Part shown: piece after piece, positions 59,700-64,000 of the stretch
How positions within the stretch are numbered: position 1 is the first letter of the stretch
Layout: every line of letters begins with the position of its first letter
Source of the DNA: Lichtheimia corymbifera B2541
Lineage: Eukaryota > Mucoromycota > Mucoromycetes > Mucorales > Lichtheimiaceae
Assembly: GCA_000697475.1 (NCBI GenBank)
Contig: JNEU01000986.1
Span: 186,001-250,000, forward strand
Reading direction: 5' to 3'
Length of the DNA: 64,000 nucleotides
The notes under the pieces: generated by a model
Database searches by the model: none
Told to the model about the DNA's origin: nothing
Seen by the model: only the letters and a program-made list of their open reading frames with translations
Program-made: the position numbers and the translations under genes

Positions 59700-62333
59700 C
59701 TAATCTTTATTTGTTGCTGTCATCGCCAACCCTCTCTTGGTGGATCTCCTTTCACGTTCCATTTCCAATGACCGACGTTGCTCTTCTTCTTTGACTATGG
59801 ATGTAATTCTTGCTCTTGGGATATCCAAATGAGATGCAGCGCGATTCTCAAGTGCAGGACGAGTGGAATTGAGAGGAGTACTTGTGCTGGGATTATATGG
59901 CAACTCAGCAAGGCGCTTCAATCGCAGTCGATAAAGGATAGCATCAATGGTCAATTCGATCTGCAGGTGGTTCTTGATAATTGATATTTCTATACCAGTA
60001 TATGAGGTGGCGTATCAAGGAAAGAAGGAGGCTTGTACTTACTTGGCCATGTTGCTTGCTCACCGCGAATAATAGCTTCAATAACAGATTCATCGGTCGG
60101 ATTGGATAGCACCTTGAGGAAGTCACCGTAGCCAATGTCGGGTATAATAGTGATATCACCTGAATATTTTTGGGACATGATCGATTGGACCTTGTTGAAG
60201 AATGAAGGTGCGACACCAAGCTCGGTCAACTTTACAGGTATCAAACTCGGATCAGTATGGCGTCCACAAAGATGGTTCATGTGCACTGCCCAACCAAACA
60301 AGGCCACCAAAAATAACATACTTGTGTACAACGATGCTGCATCTCCATCTTTGCCATGTGCATACAGAAATTGGCTGCCTTGCGCGTTCGTGATGGTGCA
60401 CTTGATTTTTGCAAAAACGGAATAACATGGGGATTCACTAAATGTGAAAATGGGATGTTTATCAATACTGTGGGGCTGAGGTGTCAACAATAATAGAATT
60501 ACCTTGACAAACAATGAAGTGGTTGACATTGAATAGCTCCGAAAGCTTATTCATTGGTAAGTCGCTGCCATCATGTGTATTAGTTTTACATCACCGTGAA
60601 TCCTGGATAACCCCCCAAATTCCTTACTTGTCCACTGATCCATCGATATAAAGCTGATCTGATGATGGGAACGATTATGTCAATGAGTGGGATAAAGTGC
60701 TACCCATGCTAAATATATACCGTTCGGATTCCAAGGGACGATGTTGCCATTCTTGTCTTTAGCATACAGCGGGGATGACCCGTAAAAGACGGGCACAGAG
60801 CAGGAGACTGCACTATAAGAGGTTCCAAGTTAGCTGAGTGCTCTTTTGATGACATGGTTTCACAATCAGACAACGTACACTGCTGACCAGATAAGCTAAA
60901 CGTGATGAGCGTGTGCAAGGGTAAAAAAGTACGTTTGTTTGAGTGATTCTTTTTTAGGTAATACGAAGCACCCTCTCCCATCCTCAGCCATAAATAAAGC
61001 TTACCACATCCGGGGCGGTTAAATAATTCAGCAGACGCGGCATGTCATATACTGTGGATGAGCTCACGGTGATGTTGAGAATCCATCTTGTTCTGTTGAA
61101 GGCTTCTTGAAAGGTGATATCACCCAAGTTGCTTCGCATGGCATCTTGCAGGATCTCGGCGTCATATAGTTGTCCTTTGGATAATAATCGGTGTATACGC
61201 ATTATCGGTGTATCCGGTTGACCTTTCCTCTCGAATACATCCTAAGGATATAAATGTCAACCATCAATACACAAAAGCTTCTCGCTATTTGCTCACCAAT
61301 TGGATACCGGCTGGATTGAACAAATGTGGGATCTCTTCGTCTGTCTTAGTGCATAACATGGCTGCCATGATACTCCCACTTGAAGCGCCTGATATGATAC
61401 GTGGCAGCAGGCGAGCACTGTGCAAGCATTTCAATACACCTAGATGATTCAAGCCTATACAGAGAACATCGACATTAATTTATCCGTTGTTTCAAAACGA
61501 GTATATATATACCAACCTAGAGTACCACCACCACTGAGAAGTAAGGCTGTGCGTCCAAAGCTCTGTCGAATCGTCATGAAAAACTCGTGTTTTGCTCTCA
61601 AGTCTAATTCAGGCGAAGGCTCATCACATATCCAATTGAGCTGTCGGACCACTTCTTCAATGTAGGATGATATCAATGCCTTGGTCCCAATCCGCGTATG
61701 CGAGTAGAGCTATGTTATTGGACAAGTATATGTATTAACGTCCTTCTTCTCAACATACTACTACTCCACCTTGTTACCTTTGGATTGCCAATATCTCCTA
61801 AGTTTCTACCGAGGCTTGTACGCAAGGCGAAGATCATGGCTGATTGACTTTGTGTGGTTTCACGCACGCGTTGTAATTGATGAAGTCGAGTCTGAACCAA
61901 TTCCCAGTCATAGTCCGGAGAACGTGGATCCTGTTTCCAGGCATCAAGACCTGCATGCGTGTCATTGCATATTTTAGCATCCATCATCTCTTTATATGCC
62001 CTATGTGAAATGTGATCTACCTTCAAGATCATCCAGTAAAGAAGCTGCTTCAGCCCACTGCTCATAGTTGGTCGCCACTTGCAAAAGATGATTGTAATAC
62101 GCCTTTGGATTCGAAGGACCAAATAAATGGTGATACAATTTCTACAACAGAGAACACAGTGAGTGAAACGTCGTAAGAGCTGGTGCGTGAATGACAGCGA
62201 GCGCCATTACATTGGACCAAAATGAGGAAACGTCGCATGCGATGGCTTTGGCGTTGCTAATGACAGGTGCAGCTGTCGTCGAGATGTTTTCAGGAATCAA
62301 AGGCCAGAGTGCATCAGCATAAGTGGAGCTCAT
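59700..62333 (-). CDS. Patatin-like phospholipase / triacylglycerol lipase (DUF3336 + patatin, SDP1/TGL type)
   Basis: A minus-strand gene of about a dozen short exons, ATG at 62333 (MSSTYADALWPLIPEN) and stop at 59700, about 600 aa. It hydrolyses stored triacylglycerol or phospholipid at lipid droplets. The N-terminal DUF3336-like part (KLYHHLFGPSNPKAYYNHLL, LDAWKQDPRSPDYDWELV) precedes the patatin domain: oxyanion loop LLLSGGGTLG, nucleophile elbow ISGASSGSIMAA with the catalytic Ser in GxSxG, and the catalytic Asp in LYIDGSVDNDLP. The following NVNHFIVCQVNPHVIPFLQ and GDITIIPDIGYGDFL match the SDP1/Tgl3-5 family. The C-terminal tail is basic and ends ATNKD. The dyad is intact. Some exon ends, for example around 60850-60990, rest on family continuity. 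Confidence 0.92.
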
Positions 62334-62712
62334 CGTTTGGAAAGCGAATAAAGAAATCGGCTCATGTAAAGCGGCGGAAGAGATTGCCCCTTTTCTTTTT
62401 CACGTGTCAATGATCATTCATGCAATTAAGACATTCGCTCACGTCTCACACCGACAATGTTTCTCAGATCATGGCTTGCAACATTAAAACGTGTACATGT
62501 TGAATAGAACAAGAAAGGAAATCAGATGAAGGAGGGGAATGACCTAAATTATTTAGATAAGAGGAAAGTAGAGATGATGCGAGAGTGTGTGTGTAATGCA
62601 TGAACATGGTTGTGTGAGTGTGTGTGATGCTATGTGAGTGTGAGTGTTGTACAAAATGCGGAGGAGGAGGAGGAGGAAGTGGTAGATAATGTCGGTGATG
62701 GAAAGAAAGAAT
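62334..62712. other. Intergenic, TG/GAG simple sequence
   Basis: About 380 bp between two minus-strand genes. It contains TG-rich stretches at 62583-62650 and a GAG-repeat at 62660-62678. No gene is seen. Confidence 0.6.
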
Positions 62713-64000
62713 TTACAAAGTAGTGGATTTGATCGTTCTCTGGAAACCGTGAATCTTGTCACATTCTTGTTTGAGATTGTCAGCTCGTGGCGTATCCCAC
62801 TCGCCTGTCATATAAAACTTGCGTGCATATCGCATACACACTTCTTCTCTAAAATTCATATACAGCTTGCGGTTATATTGACGCTATAATAAATGATAAG
62901 TTGTCAGCTCAATTGCTTATATCCTCAGGAGGAGATGGAGATAGGATATTTACCTCTTTACGACGTGCATCTTCGGGATAACGATGTGTTTGATGGATAA
63001 GAAAATCATTTGGCAAAACCCAGTACTCGATACCAGATAAGTAAATCTCGTATAAGCATGCAGCTTTGTTGGCACCATAACCAATGAATCGCTCAGGACA
63101 CCATGGTGAGCCTTCCTTTTTGTAAATGATATAAGGCTCATACGAGAAATCATATTGGGTGACCTTGTACAAATCATCCGATTCATACCAATGGCTATAG
63201 TTGGTAGATCCATGACCCTTGATCCAAGCCTTGTGGAACATATCAATCTTATCTTTATTGACGGCATCCTTGAGATCATTTTTGTTGTTAGGGAACGTGC
63301 GCCAATCCTCCCCATCTTCTTGCAAGTTGAACTCAAATGCAGGAACCACAAGCGCTGTACGACCTTGGCGTAGCCTATTCATCCATTCAGGATTGCTGCG
63401 AATGGACTTTCTGATATCGGTACAAAGATGAAAGTCGACATCGAGCATCATGATATAATCAGTGCGTGCAAATAGTTTGGCAACGTTTCGCCACATGTTG
63501 AATTGACGATCGTAAATGTCGACAATGAGATGGATGTCAACATATTGCTGCATGTCTGGGTTGGTCATCCATAGCTCGCGGAGTTCTTGCAAGACATGTT
63601 CCTTCTCATCATTGTCATTGATATGCACAGCAGCTGAGATGGGACCTTTGTGGTTTGTGGCAAGGCGGGAAAGCACGGAGAATCGATTGCGGGATACAAG
63701 CGTGGAAATACTAATGTCTTCTTTATCAAACGTGGCTTTGGCTCGGAAAAAGTATGGCGTCAAGACGGTAGGACCCAATGCATCTGAAAACACCTTTGCC
63801 ATCAATAGCTGCTCTGACATGGCTTGTGCACTATCTTGAGTATTCGACCAAATAACGGTATGATCACCAAAGGACTGCTCAACAGGTGGAGGTGGACGCA
63901 CAATGAGTGATTCTTGCTGACGCTGCTGAGGATTGGGTGCTCGCGGTACAATGATCCCGACATCATGGTGGGTACCTTCGTAATTGGTATACAAATACGA
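62713..64000 (-). CDS. LARGE/B4GAT1-like glycosyltransferase (GT49 type), 5' end outside window
   Basis: Two exons are in the window: 64000-62954, open to the right edge, and 62883-62713. The visible product is about 400 aa. The pattern resembles the GT49 domain of LARGE and B4GAT1: ISISTLVSRNRFSVLSRLA, GPISAAVHINDNDEKE, YMMLDVDF-like IMMLDVDFHLCTDIR with the DxD-type metal site, RTALVVPAFEFN, CPERFIGYGANKAACLYEI and WVLPNDFLIHQTHRYP. These enzymes transfer glucuronate or xylose in animals; the fungal acceptor is not known. The end of the protein is TIKSTTL. The N-terminal membrane anchor expected of a Golgi enzyme would lie outside the window. Confidence 0.85.

Overview
This is a 64 kb stretch of nuclear DNA from a filamentous fungus. 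Three things point to Mucoromycota, probably a Mucorales-type mould: short GT-AG introns of about 50-115 nt splitting almost every gene, compact gene spacing, and the protein families present (a Kin1/PAR-1 kinase with KA1 tail, a HSPA12-type Hsp70, a PKA regulatory subunit with an [11 protein letters not shown] site, a SigF-like NTF2 protein). Genus assignment is not possible from the sequence alone. I rebuilt about 20 genes by joining exons by eye, checking splice-site consensus, codon phase and protein-family continuity. I saw no tRNA, rRNA or CRISPR array.

Layout: (1) 1-5.7 kb, two minus-strand genes of unknown function, a Ser/Asn-rich protein cut by the window edge and a polytopic membrane protein. 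(2) 7.0-16.6 kb, a gene-free block of nested inverted and tandem repeats: diverged arms of about 2 kb facing each other around a 1.4 kb core, several 270-460 bp fold-back units, a tandem run with a step of about 330 bp, and a near-identical inverted pair. A partial copy lies at 57.7-59.5 kb. This is the most unusual part of the window and looks like a composite fold-back transposable element family. (3) 17.8-24.3 kb, a predicted pseudokinase, a four-TM protein and a mucin-like single-TM surface protein. (4) 25.0-30.6 kb, a minus-strand run: PKA regulatory subunit, KDEL receptor (ERD2), site-2 protease and SigF-like NTF2 protein. (5) 31.1-44 kb, a plus-strand run: ribosomal protein eS26, Hsp70-like protein with a GYPP tail, Kin1-type kinase, EngB-type GTPase and MCM4. 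(6) 44.3-50 kb minus strand, a C2-domain phosphatidylserine decarboxylase (PSD2 type) and a GT15 mannosyltransferase. (7) 51.3-57 kb, a Dal5-type MFS transporter, an unknown basic-tailed protein and a small secreted HsbA-like protein. (8) 59.7-64 kb minus strand, a patatin-type lipase (DUF3336/SDP1-TGL type) and a LARGE/B4GAT1-like glycosyltransferase running off the end.

Most genes are housekeeping: secretory pathway (ERD2, S2P, GT15, GT49-like), lipid metabolism (PSD, patatin lipase), signalling (PKA-R, Kin1, pseudokinase), replication (MCM4) and translation (eS26). There is no sign of a biosynthetic cluster or operon. Three introns appear to use GC rather than GT as donor, one of them inside the catalytic HRD motif of the Kin1 kinase.
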